Source: Farysia itapuensis (lineage: Eukaryota; Basidiomycota; Ustilaginomycetes; Ustilaginales; Ustilaginaceae). Taken from it: a stretch of 64,000 bases of DNA. Each line of letters starts with the position of its first letter. The first letter of the stretch is position 1. The notes under the pieces were generated by a model. It worked only from the letters and a program-made list of their open reading frames with translations, was not told where the DNA came from and searched no databases. Shown piece after piece: positions 28,908-39,000 of the stretch. The position numbers and the translations under genes were made by a program. The stretch spans positions 186,001 through 250,000 of the forward strand of contig JALBYC010000005.1 of the NCBI GenBank assembly GCA_023212645.1, written 5' to 3'.

Positions 28908-31900
28908 TCAATGTCTGCCTTCATCTTTTGGTGGTGATGCGTTTTGTGCAGCCATCTTCTTGGAAGAGCTGGACAACCCGAGCGAGATCTTTTTGATGCT
29001 TGACCCGGGCTTGCTGTTTGCGTTTGCACTGGGTGAGACCGGTTCTTCCGCCCCAGCTGTGCGCGCCTTGGACGTCTTTGGTGACGGCGATCGCGAAGGG
29101 TCCTTCTTCCCCTTTGCTCCAGGTCCATTACCAAAGGTACTGCTGATAGAGTTGGCCATGCTTCGGATGAAACCACCTGGCTGTTGCTGGTCCTCTTCTT
29201 CACCTTCACCGTGAGGCGGGGCCGTCGACCTTCGTGATTTCAGCCCTCTTCCCGGCTTCCTCTTCGCGAGCCTTGTCAAGTTGTCGTCAGCGTCTTCTTC
29301 GTCACCTCTGCGCCTCTTTTCAGGTATGCGTGACCTGGGCGAGCCAGACGACTCATCGTCGGCGGCATCTACACCACCATCGTTGCTGTCGTCTTCGTCA
29401 TCGTTCTCGTACGGTACAATTCTAGAAGCGCCGGCGTCAACCGACCTCGGCTCATCTTCTGCGTTGAAGTAATTCTCTTCGTCTGTATCGACAGTGACAC
29501 GATTCGTGCCGCGCCGAGCTTGATCTCGCTGCTGTCTCGAATGCTCCTCGACTTTTGCATCTCGCTGCGACGTGTCGCCAGCGCTTGGGGGTATTGGCTC
29601 GTGGTTCTTCTCCCACTGTTGTACAAGAGCTTGGAAACAGCTTCCGACCTGCGGCGACATGGCTAGTTGCCGCATCTGCGGTGCAAACTTTTCCATAAAG
29701 TGACCGATCAAGAGCTTGATATTCTCCCGTTTGACATGCTCAAACAGGTCAAGGCAGGCAGATGATACGAGATTGTTGCGGTCGCTTTCCGCCTCGGTCA
29801 GGTCCAGAATGGTGCCGAAAATCTCGATCTTAACAAAGTGACGGTTGGTGAACTGATTGTTGCTGGCCAAACAGTACTTGAAGAACCGCAATGCTGAAAG
29901 ACGGAGATACTTCTCCCTCGAATGCAAAAGAGATCCAACCTTTTTCGAGATCTCAGAAGTCAGCACATAGTACTGACTCCGGAAGGAATGGTGGAAGATC
30001 ATGTGACACAGCAGGTCACAGAGATGCGCAAACAAGGCGGAGCGATGCCGTGGCTGCATTGGTAACTTCTCGCCTTTCGACAGTACTCGGAAGTCAGGCA
30101 GCGTAGACAGAGGTGCGCAGAGGCGGCCGATCTCGTTCTCGTAGATCCAAGTGAGGAAGCGATCCGGGTCCGGCTTGATCTTGTTGATACTCTGCACCGA
30201 AAGTACATGCGCCTGAGCCCCTATTGACCCTCCATCCGAAGCAACGTCGAAGATGATGCGAGTTGCTTCGGCAATTTGTGTCTTGAGTCCTGGGTCACGC
30301 TCGTTGTGCAGCATGTCAATCATCATGCTGATCAGAGGTCGATTATTCTGCTCAACTTGGGCAACAATATGCGCTCGAACGCTGTTGGCGTCATACTCGA
30401 TTATCGTCATCAACACCTCCGCCGCGGCGTTACGCGCTGTTTGGCCAAGACGTTCCAGTGCATATTGCAGCACATTGAGGAGACCACATTCGGTTAGGGT
30501 GCGATATAGCACGAGCCGGGACGGAAGTTGGATGTGCTTGCCCATCGCGCACAATTGCTGAAGGAACAGCACGCCTTCGGAGCGCCTTTCGTCCGACTCT
30601 TCGGGGTCTGTAAGAGTGGCGAAAAGCTGTCCGAGGAAAAGCTCATTCTGACAGCAGTAGTTGATGATGTCGTTCTGGTGGAAGAAGATGAAGGAATTCA
30701 GAATGGAAACTGTTGGATCATCGACGACTCTAGCGAGAACGACATCTTTGAGATACAGCAGTCGATAGGTTTGGTGGATCTTGGAGACAATCATTGGGTC
30801 TCCAATCTCGACGACCTGCTTGAATTTTGCGCGTTGCGTAAGGTGTTCGCGATAGTTGGCCTTGAGACGCGGGAACTCTGGGTCGTACTCGAGCATGCCT
30901 ACTACGCCGAGAAAGACATCGTCTTGCAGGATAAACTCGAAGATGAAGCTGTCATTGAGCAGCAAGATGGTTTGCATGATGACACAAAGCATGTGAAGAG
31001 ATGGCAATGCTTCGAGCTCTTCCACGCTGTAGAAAAACGGCGTTAGTCTACGGATGTATTGCGACTCCATGAGCCAAGTCGTAAGCTTTTCGCGCATCCC
31101 AGGGCCACGAGATGTAACGTCTTTCAGCAACAGATCGATCCTCTCCAGATTGGCTAGTGTTGGGTCTGGAAGGCCGATGAAGCTGCCAAGATTGTCAAGC
31201 AGCGATTCCATGCCTATCCCGGAGCCAGACATGCCCAACGCACCACCTGGTGAGTGCGGATTGGGTGTAGCTGGCGGTGAGTCGGTGAGTACTTCTTCGT
31301 TGAGCCCCATAAAGTGCTTTTGCACTTCAGTGAGAAACTCCCAGACTTCATTGCAACCTTCGGCTTCTTGGAACGATAAAGCCATATCGACTCCCGAAGG
31401 CTCCGTCCATACCACGAGAGTGTCTTGCTGCCGCTGGTACACTTCCTCCTTGACCACTTTACTAGCAAGCAGCACATCTTCTGTCTCGAGATTTTCCGAT
31501 ACTACAACGACAAATTGACAAGATTGCGCTTGACCGTCGCCATCGCCATCGGTTGTCTTTCCGCCTTCGGGCCCCAACACATTTCCCTCGGGCTTGTCAG
31601 GATCGATCGCGTCAAATTCTGAGGGTACGTCAATGCCTTCCAAGAATTGGCACTTTTCTTCGCGACGTGCGACAAGTAGCGCTTCGTCGACAGTCTCGTC
31701 GTAAACACCAGCGCAGTATCCGGTGCCTCTATCGAACCAATTTTCGCCTTTGAGCTCGTACACTTTCACTCGGCGTGCGGAGCCACATTGATGATAGTTG
31801 CCTCGCGAAACGGTAGAGGTAAGGGTGAGAGCCTCTTTGGACGCTGTTGACAAGTCTCCGGACGCATCCTCTTCTAGTGGGATAGCGTGACTGTTGAGCA

Positions 31901-32210
31901 TAGACGGCAAGGAAGAAGATGTCGCGCCTTCAAAATCTTCGGATGTCGGCACTGGGTCCATAGACTCGTCCGTAGAAGACGCCTCTGCAGACTCAACTTG
32001 CGGTGGCTGGGCAGATAGTTCATCTGGTATTTCCGGCAACGCTGTCTCTTGTAAGAGAGGCGTCGGTACCGGCGAGACGAGTGCAGTTGGGGTCCTGTTT
32101 GCTGGCACACTGGTCGCTACATCTACATTTGTAGACGCCGAAGTTGTTGGCGACGCGCCATCGCTGTGGTCGCTTTGTGAAGAAGCATTGAGAGATTCGT
32201 CGATCGCCAT
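28908..32210 (-). CDS. PSY2: Protein phosphatase 4 regulatory subunit 3 (SMEK / Psy2)
   Basis: 1,100 residues. After a disordered N-terminus of about 145 residues comes the PH/EVH1-like domain (RVKVYELKGENWFDRGTGYCAG at about 146, ending with LVVWTEPSGVDMALSFQEAEGC and VWEFLTEVQ). The SMEK/DUF625 region and armadillo-like repeats follow (about 340-900), including LFYSVEELE-like and NDIINYCCQNELFLGQLF segments. The C-terminus is acidic, then basic (GDEEDADDNLTRLAKRKPGRG), a likely nuclear signal, and Ser/Lys-rich to the end. With Pph3 and Psy4 it forms PP4, which dephosphorylates gamma-H2A and Rad53 and regulates DNA repair, glucose signalling and mitosis. Intronless and of the expected length. 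Divergent from UTP12 over 566 bp. Confidence 0.95.
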   Translation of the reverse strand: MAIDESLNASSQSDHSDGASPTTSASTNVDVATSVPANRTPTALVSPVPTPLLQETALPEIPDELSAQPPQVESAEASSTDESMDPVPTSEDFEGATSSSLPSMLNSHAIPLEEDASGDLSTASKEALTLTSTVSRGNYHQCGSARRVKVYELKGENWFDRGTGYCAGVYDETVDEALLVARREEKCQFLEGIDVPSEFDAIDPDKPEGNVLGPEGGKTTDGDGDGQAQSCQFVVVVSENLETEDVLLASKVVKEEVYQRQQDTLVVWTEPSGVDMALSFQEAEGCNEVWEFLTEVQKHFMGLNEEVLTDSPPATPNPHSPGGALGMSGSGIGMESLLDNLGSFIGLPDPTLANLERIDLLLKDVTSRGPGMREKLTTWLMESQYIRRLTPFFYSVEELEALPSLHMLCVIMQTILLLNDSFIFEFILQDDVFLGVVGMLEYDPEFPRLKANYREHLTQRAKFKQVVEIGDPMIVSKIHQTYRLLYLKDVVLARVVDDPTVSILNSFIFFHQNDIINYCCQNELFLGQLFATLTDPEESDERRSEGVLFLQQLCAMGKHIQLPSRLVLYRTLTECGLLNVLQYALERLGQTARNAAAEVLMTIIEYDANSVRAHIVAQVEQNNRPLISMMIDMLHNERDPGLKTQIAEATRIIFDVASDGGSIGAQAHVLSVQSINKIKPDPDRFLTWIYENEIGRLCAPLSTLPDFRVLSKGEKLPMQPRHRSALFAHLCDLLCHMIFHHSFRSQYYVLTSEISKKVGSLLHSREKYLRLSALRFFKYCLASNNQFTNRHFVKIEIFGTILDLTEAESDRNNLVSSACLDLFEHVKRENIKLLIGHFMEKFAPQMRQLAMSPQVGSCFQALVQQWEKNHEPIPPSAGDTSQRDAKVEEHSRQQRDQARRGTNRVTVDTDEENYFNAEDEPRSVDAGASRIVPYENDDEDDSNDGGVDAADDESSGSPRSRIPEKRRRGDEEDADDNLTRLAKRKPGRGLKSRRSTAPPHGEGEEEDQQQPGGFIRSMANSISSTFGNGPGAKGKKDPSRSPSPKTSKARTAGAEEPVSPSANANSKPGSSIKKISLGLSSSSKKMAAQNASPPKDEGRH

Positions 32211-32776
32211 TGCCTTGGTTGTACTGCCCCGCAGTGCACGTTGAAGAGGACTCGGAAGCCTCTATTGGACCAAAGTCATGAGAACACGTGTATCTAGATC
32301 GCGTCTGTACTTGCTCGGCGTCTAAGTAGATCGCGACTGTGACTGATGAGGCTGAGGAGCTACACGTTCCTGCTGTCTCGCACTGAACAACGATGCGAGA
32401 TAGCCGACAGCAGAGCTTGGGCGAGAGGCGTAGTTGATGCAGACGCCAGAGTGCGAATGCGGTGTCGATGAGATCGGGAGAGCTACGTTGTGCGCAAGCA
32501 GATCCCTTTTCCATCTGCCCTGCAGCCTGCAGCGCCAATCCGTCAAATCCAAAACGCAATTTAAAACGCGCCGTCATCGTTGACACCTCTAACACGCTTC
32601 GATCGGAATCGAATTCCGAAATCCGCGATTTTGCGAAGCTCACTCCTGGCTTCACGATTGTGATTCGTGATTCTTCAAAATTAATTTTCTCGAGAATTCA
32701 AGGACCGCGGAGCCTTTCTTTCTGTTTGTAGCTTTCTTCTTGGTGACAGCTTCTTGCCATCATCAACAGCACCAGA
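32211..32776. other. Bidirectional promoter region, PSY2 / UTP12
   Basis: 566 bp between two divergent starts. No gene is seen. A/T-rich patches ahead of UTP12 (for example AAAATTAATTTTC near 32678) could serve initiation; no definite TATA box was identified. Confidence 0.45.
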
Positions 32777-35700
32777 ATGGTGCGTTCATATCTCAGGCAT
32801 GAGCCGATATCTGCTTTTGGTTTGATTTGCTCGCCAATTGCCAACTCTATACTGGACTCAGACTCAAAGACAGCCTTTGTGCCTGCACTCGAGGACGTGC
32901 TCATCTGGGACGTTCGAAGGGGTACTTTGCTTGCCACCTGGCACGAGGTCGGGCATCGATCCAAGGTCACCGCTCTGGCTCGTTCGCCCATCGACCCCAA
33001 CACCTTTGCAGTCGGCTATGAAGATGGTAGTGTCCGACTCTGGTCCGCCGAAAGCCACACGACCTCGGTGACCTTTAACGGCCACAAGAAGGCTGTCGTC
33101 GCTCTGACGTTCGATCAACAAGGACTTCGTATCGCTAGCGCAAGTCTGGACACAGATGTAATTCTGTGGGACCTTGTTGCTGAGACTGGACTCTTTCGCC
33201 TGCGTGGCCATCGAGACGCCGTCACTGCCGTTGCTTTCGTTCATCTGCCACCTGCTGCTATGGAAGATGGACCATCAACACTAGCGTCTGCTAACACCGA
33301 CATTCAAGCACCCGGCTATCTTCTCAGTACCTCCAAAGATGGTCTGTTGAAGCTCTGGGACCTCTCACTACAGCATTGCGTAGAAACTGTCGTTCCCGGC
33401 GGTGGCGAGATCTGGAGTCTAGCCATCTCCCAAGACGTTGCCCTGTCAATGCAAACAACGCGAAAGTCTACTGAAGGCCAGACCGACGAAGAAGATGCGG
33501 TTAGCCGAGCTGACGGCGGTGCGCTCGTATTGACCGGCGGAGTCGAGGGTGATATGAGGGTTTGGGAAATCCAAGCACAAACCCTGGCAAGAGGCCTGCA
33601 GGGTATTGCTACGCAAGACTCTTCCACGGAAAAGTTTTTGATACCGAGAGGCTCCATTGCGCTGTCCGGCAAGCACCGAGTCACGCAAATACAATTTTGC
33701 GGTGTTTCCGAGGGAGGAAGTGGTACAGCGAACCAAGGCTACATTGCCGTCTCCAGCACAGAAAAGGCGGTACAGATCTTTCGTCTGCGCAGCACACAAG
33801 AAATGGCAAAGAAACTTGAGCGTCGACGCAAACGTAACAAAGAGAAAAGCGAGAAGAAGAAAGCCAGGGGGCTGGCCAACGGAGATCACGAACATGTTCC
33901 CGATCAAGTATCATGGACAGATCGCATCGAAGCATATACCAACGTCCGACCTCTGGCCGGCAAACTTCGCAGCTTTTCGCTCGCAGCGCCAGTCAACGCG
34001 TCCAGCAAGTTTGGTTTCAGCATACTGTGTGGCCTGTCAACAAACGCACTCGAGGTCTACAGCATTCCTGCTCCTCCGCGTACAAAGGCTGAAAAAACAG
34101 CCCCAATCGAACCGGTTATGGCCAGTACGCTCGAAGCGCCGGGTCACCGATCAGACATTCGAGCAGTAGCTCTTTCGTCCGACGACAGTCTTCTCGCATC
34201 TGCCTGCGGTGCAGGTCAGCTCAAGATTTGGAACATCAAGACGAGCAGGTGTATCCGAACTCTGCCGTGCAATTACGCACTCTCGGTCGCGTGGCTTCCG
34301 GGAGACCAACACGTGCTGGTGGGATGCAAGGATGGTACGCTGCGAAGCTACGACGTCCGTGCAGGAGTTGTAGTCGAGACGGTTGAGGCCCACCAAGGGC
34401 CACTTTGGAGCATTGCGATTCAGCCAGACGGTCTTGGATGCGTCTCAGCGAGTGCAGACAAAGAAGTCAAATTTTGGGAATTCGAGATGCAGTCTCCTGA
34501 CGCTGCCGAAGAGGACAACGAGGGCGATGACACGGAAGATAAGATTCAAGGACCCCCGCAGCTAGCACTGGTGCATGTTCGTACATTGAAGATGACAGAC
34601 GATGTCCTGTGTGCTCGCTTTTCGCCGAATGGAAAGCTACTTGCCTTGTCGCTACTCGACAATACAGTCAAAGTTTTCTTTGCCGATACGCTCAAGTTCT
34701 TCTTGAGTCTATATGGCCACAAGCTTCCTGTTTTGTCACTTGACATTTCAGGTGACAGCAAGTTGTGCGTCACAGTTTCCGCAGACAAGAATGTCAAGAT
34801 CTGGGGTCTCGATTTTGGTGACTGCCACAAATCCATCTTCGCGCACAACGAGAGCATCATGGGCGTATGCTTTGAGCGCGGTGACCAGGGAGGAGGTCTG
34901 ATGGGCGGTCGTCAAGGCGAGTCTCACCACTTCTGGACCGTCGGCAAAGACGGCATGCTCAAGCACTGGGATGGAGACCGTTTTCAGCTGATTCAGCAAC
35001 TAGATGGGCACCACGGAGAGATTTGGGCGGTTGCACCCGGGCATTCCGGTCAAGTGGTGGTGACTGCTGGATCAGATCGATCCATACGAACATGGGAGAA
35101 GACGGATGAGCCATTGTTCCTCGAAGAAGAGCGTGAACGGGAACTGGAACGCGCTTTCGAAAGTGCCGGCCAGAACAGGGACGACAGCGACCGTGCCATT
35201 GGGTCCTTGGCCGATGGAGCGGATCCCGATGGAGCACAGCTACCAATGGGGCCCGAAGCGTCAGCAGTCACGAAGAGCACCAGTGAAACGATGATGGCAG
35301 GCGAGAGGCTAATTGAAGCACTTGAGACCGCTGATGCCGACCTGGAAGCCAGACACGCCGCACGGAAGGCCAACCAGCCCGAGCCGGCGTACCACGCTCT
35401 TATCACGGCAGCCTTTGAAGACACCGCCTCGCGATCGTTCAAGTCGCCCGGGGATGAAGACATCAGCGCAGAAAAGTACGTGCTTCGAACAGTGGAGAAA
35501 ATTCTTCCGGCTCAGCTCGAAGATGCCTTGCTTGTCTTGCCTTTCGACAAAGTGCTCAGTCTTTTGCGTTACCTCGACTATTGGGCCAAGAAAGAGTGGA
35601 ACATCTCACTAGTTTCCCGCATCTTGTTCTTTTTGCTGCGAACACATCACAGTCAAATAGTCTCGAACCGCATCATGCGACCCACTTTGCTCGACCTCAA

Positions 35701-35902
35701 GTCTCACCTTCGTCAAGCTTTGGCACGACAGAAAGCGACGATTGGGTTCAACATTGCCGCGCTCAAGTATGTTCGTGCGCAGCATGTCGCCATGAAAACA
35801 TCCGACATCTATCAACGTGAAGGCCTTGACATGGACGAAGAAGCCGTGCGGGCTCGTATTGAAGCAAAGTCCGCCCGTAAACGCAAAGTTCACGTCGCCT
35901 AG
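32777..35902 (+). CDS. DIP2: Small-subunit processome WD40 protein Utp12 (Dip2)
   Basis: 1,041 residues, a tandem pair of WD40 propellers (about 12 repeats; clear LWD, IWN and LKHWD ends spaced about 40 residues) with a charged insertion at about 335-375 (KKLERRRKRNKEKSEKKKARG), followed by the Utp12 domain at about 895-990 (YVLRTVEKILPAQLEDALLVLPFDKVLSLLRYL then W and helical LLRTHHSQI). It ends with a basic RIEAKSARKRKVHVA tail, probably nucleolar. Dip2/Utp12 belongs to the UTP-B complex of the 90S pre-ribosome and is needed for 18S rRNA processing with U3 snoRNA. Intronless. Its stop lies 107 bp from that of the convergent TBC gene. Confidence 0.95.
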   Translation: MVRSYLRHEPISAFGLICSPIANSILDSDSKTAFVPALEDVLIWDVRRGTLLATWHEVGHRSKVTALARSPIDPNTFAVGYEDGSVRLWSAESHTTSVTFNGHKKAVVALTFDQQGLRIASASLDTDVILWDLVAETGLFRLRGHRDAVTAVAFVHLPPAAMEDGPSTLASANTDIQAPGYLLSTSKDGLLKLWDLSLQHCVETVVPGGGEIWSLAISQDVALSMQTTRKSTEGQTDEEDAVSRADGGALVLTGGVEGDMRVWEIQAQTLARGLQGIATQDSSTEKFLIPRGSIALSGKHRVTQIQFCGVSEGGSGTANQGYIAVSSTEKAVQIFRLRSTQEMAKKLERRRKRNKEKSEKKKARGLANGDHEHVPDQVSWTDRIEAYTNVRPLAGKLRSFSLAAPVNASSKFGFSILCGLSTNALEVYSIPAPPRTKAEKTAPIEPVMASTLEAPGHRSDIRAVALSSDDSLLASACGAGQLKIWNIKTSRCIRTLPCNYALSVAWLPGDQHVLVGCKDGTLRSYDVRAGVVVETVEAHQGPLWSIAIQPDGLGCVSASADKEVKFWEFEMQSPDAAEEDNEGDDTEDKIQGPPQLALVHVRTLKMTDDVLCARFSPNGKLLALSLLDNTVKVFFADTLKFFLSLYGHKLPVLSLDISGDSKLCVTVSADKNVKIWGLDFGDCHKSIFAHNESIMGVCFERGDQGGGLMGGRQGESHHFWTVGKDGMLKHWDGDRFQLIQQLDGHHGEIWAVAPGHSGQVVVTAGSDRSIRTWEKTDEPLFLEEERERELERAFESAGQNRDDSDRAIGSLADGADPDGAQLPMGPEASAVTKSTSETMMAGERLIEALETADADLEARHAARKANQPEPAYHALITAAFEDTASRSFKSPGDEDISAEKYVLRTVEKILPAQLEDALLVLPFDKVLSLLRYLDYWAKKEWNISLVSRILFFLLRTHHSQIVSNRIMRPTLLDLKSHLRQALARQKATIGFNIAALKYVRAQHVAMKTSDIYQREGLDMDEEAVRARIEAKSARKRKVHVA

Positions 35903-36009
35903 CTCAATGCAATACCAAACCTTTGCTCAAAAATTCAGTATAGTCACATGTCCTTATAAGCATCGGCACGAGGGCTTGAATTACCATCAAAGCTGTGCTG
36001 TGCACTTGA

Positions 36010-39000
36010 TTACGACGGTGGCGATCCGTGATTGTGGTGTGAGTTGGCGGACCCGACGTATTGGTCTGCTGCGGAGATGTATGAGTCTAGCGAGGGCCGG
36101 GCTGGTAATTGGTCCGAAAGCGCGTCGTCTTCGTACTCTGGCTCCGCGTACGCACTGCGTTTGTCGAAGCTGTAGGTCATGTCCACGCTGCTCGGACTTT
36201 TAGGCTTCACGACAATGCCGCTGTAGATGCCAGCATCTTCTTCAAGCTCGGGCAACGGAGTGGGCGAGGAAGGTGCCTGCTCATGAACTGACGTGCGGCT
36301 TGCCCTGCGCAGACCTGCGCCGATCGAAGCCAGCGATCTTCGACTAACGACCGATGACGAGGAGCCGGTGCGCGCTTTGCCAAGTCGCTTGCTTCGACCG
36401 ATGCCAATACTTGATATGGGGTTGACCGCAGAGCGTCCGCCTTCACCCTGATTGTTCTCGACCGACTCAATGTCGGTGGGTTCGTCTGTCAGTGCATAGC
36501 GTTTCACGTCTTCTGATGCGACGGGGATGTCGTCTTCCACGCGCGGCGTGTCCTGCAGATGCACGGCATCACCAAGCGACCATGTTCGTTCTGGATCAGG
36601 CCGGGAGCCGTATCTAGATGTGTGCGTGGCACTTGTCTCCATCCCTAGATTTGGAGGAGTTTCCGACAGCAAGGTGATCTCCCTATTGTCCGACAAGCTG
36701 TTGGAACGGTACTGCTCTTCAGCGCTAGTCGTCAGACTGAACCTGTTCGATAGCCGTTTCTCTACAGCAGACTCTGAGATGGATGCTGAGTGTGAGTTAA
36801 TCGTTGAACCCGACGTTCTTTTGCGATTTTGCAGTCGGGGCCTGGAGATGTTAGTGCTGCCGGCTGCAACAAGGGGAATGTCGGACGAGCTTGATACCTG
36901 GCCAAAAGCAGGTCGAGCTGCTTCTACATCTGACGCAGCAGACACTTTGCTGGATCGCCCGAAGGCACCTGCGGGCGCTTTGCCTTCAGCTGATGCAAGC
37001 CCCTGCAAGCCAATGGCTCCCGTCGAATGCTTTCGTACATTGGAAGGGACAGGTCCGACGCTAGGTCGTGCGGTGTAAGAATGCGGTACGTCCACATTTT
37101 GAGCCTGAAGGCTAGGCAAGGTGTATAATGTACCAGCTTGCTGAAGACCAGTGAAGCTAGTGTCCGGAGAGCCAACGGAGCTGCGTCGACTACCTGCGTT
37201 AGACACGGAACGTGACGAACGTCCACTGAGTGACTCAGCAAAGCTGCTCCGACCATCCTGCTGGCTATTTCCACGACTCATGCTTTGCGCCATCGGCCCA
37301 GAAGACACCTTCCGCGAAGGTTCTTCGGAGAGCAAAAGGGTCTCATTGTTTGCTTCACGCGGCGGACGTGCAGATTGAGATAGCAGGAGGGGTTTAGGGC
37401 CAGCATTGCGATTTCCTTGATTTGCAGATTGCTCTCTCTGGCGAGACAAGACGCCGAGCTGGGCAGCCGCTCGCATACTGGGCAAAGGTAACATGCTTGG
37501 CCCTTCACCTTGCCCTCTGAAGGTCGAGCCAAAGGGCGAGCGATTGGATTCCATCGTGCTGATTCGCTTGCCTGATGTGTCCACGTACTCCATGCGACCT
37601 GCAGGGCTGTCCGAGACATTTGGGAGGGGAAAATCGGGCGTACCATCTTCCGACCACTTGTTCATCTCTGGAGTGCGAGGCGAACTGACATCCGCTGAGT
37701 CAGACGTACTTGTGCTGACTTTCCTTCTGTTTTGCTTAAAGATGCCGGCGCTGACCGAGCCGAGAGATGCAATGCGACTGCCCTGAGCTCTGTTGAACAT
37801 GTTTGCGCCTGGAAATGAGGTCTCAGGGGTGGTTTCGCGACTAGATCGATCCCCGAACCGTGCCAACGCTTTTGCAGTGAGGTTCGTGCTGGTCTTCGAC
37901 AGATTGGCGGCAGCGTCACTCCTTTGCACCACGTCGGCGTACTTGGCAAACATCTCACTGAGGGATTTGGACGGCGTGGATGAACTTGTGACGTCCCCGG
38001 CGTTACTGTCGAATGACACGTCAGGTGTTTCAAGATCGGAAACCGTGGATCCTCCAAGGCCAAACCAGCGTCCAGTACTTGGCGTCCCAAGCTGTGGTGA
38101 CATATTTGAGTGACTTGCAGGTGTTTCTGAGCTTGAGTTTGCCCAATCTCGAAAGGCTTTGGTCGCCCTGCCCTTCACTGACGTGGAGACAGAGGTAATC
38201 TCTGTGTCTTCTTCCTCCTCGTCTTGCGATGGAGGCCCATCGCCAGTGAGATCTGCAGCCAGCCGTCGTTGTCGAAAAAGCGCAGCCATCTCCAGGACAG
38301 GGCTGATATCATCGTCTGGATAGTTTTGTAGGAAGCGCATACCATATGCGAATGCTTCCCGCTTCTCTTCAATATCCTCTTGACGGCTTGGTAGGCGGTC
38401 TTTTACGTTCATCAGCATAGCACACGACAGATCGATGAGATAATCGATCTTGGCTGATGTCGTGGTCGAACCTTGCCCTTGTTCTGCCAGGAGAGTGTCC
38501 CAGGCGCGCGTGACCGAAGGGAGCGACAGCTCGGTGCTTAACAAGCATGCGAGCCATCGGACAGAGTAATACGGAAGTTTGGGGTCCAAGTTGTACGAGC
38601 GTAGGTCTGCTCGGAACTCTTTGTCAAGCCACTTGAGCCGAAGACTGAATCTTGCAAGGATCCCAGCCATTCCAGTTGATGCGATTGTTGGCACGGTGGT
38701 GCGCGAAAGCTCGTCGAACTCGTAAAGCTCGCGTACTTCGGCGATCAGAGCAGAGAAGCACCAGAAGGCATCAGCCTCTGCGTGCGAGTTTGAGTCAGCC
38801 AGGTCGCGCTCGTTATCCCAATCGCGCAGGGAGTCATCTGCGTCTGTGTTGTTCGAGTCTGGGTCTATTGCACTGTCCAAATTCGACGAAGCCGAGTGCG
38901 ATGGATGCAGTGTATCTGAAGTTGGATAGATGGCTGTTCCCATCACATATACGAGGGTGAAGAGTGCTTCGTTCATGCCTTGAACATAGCCTATACTTGG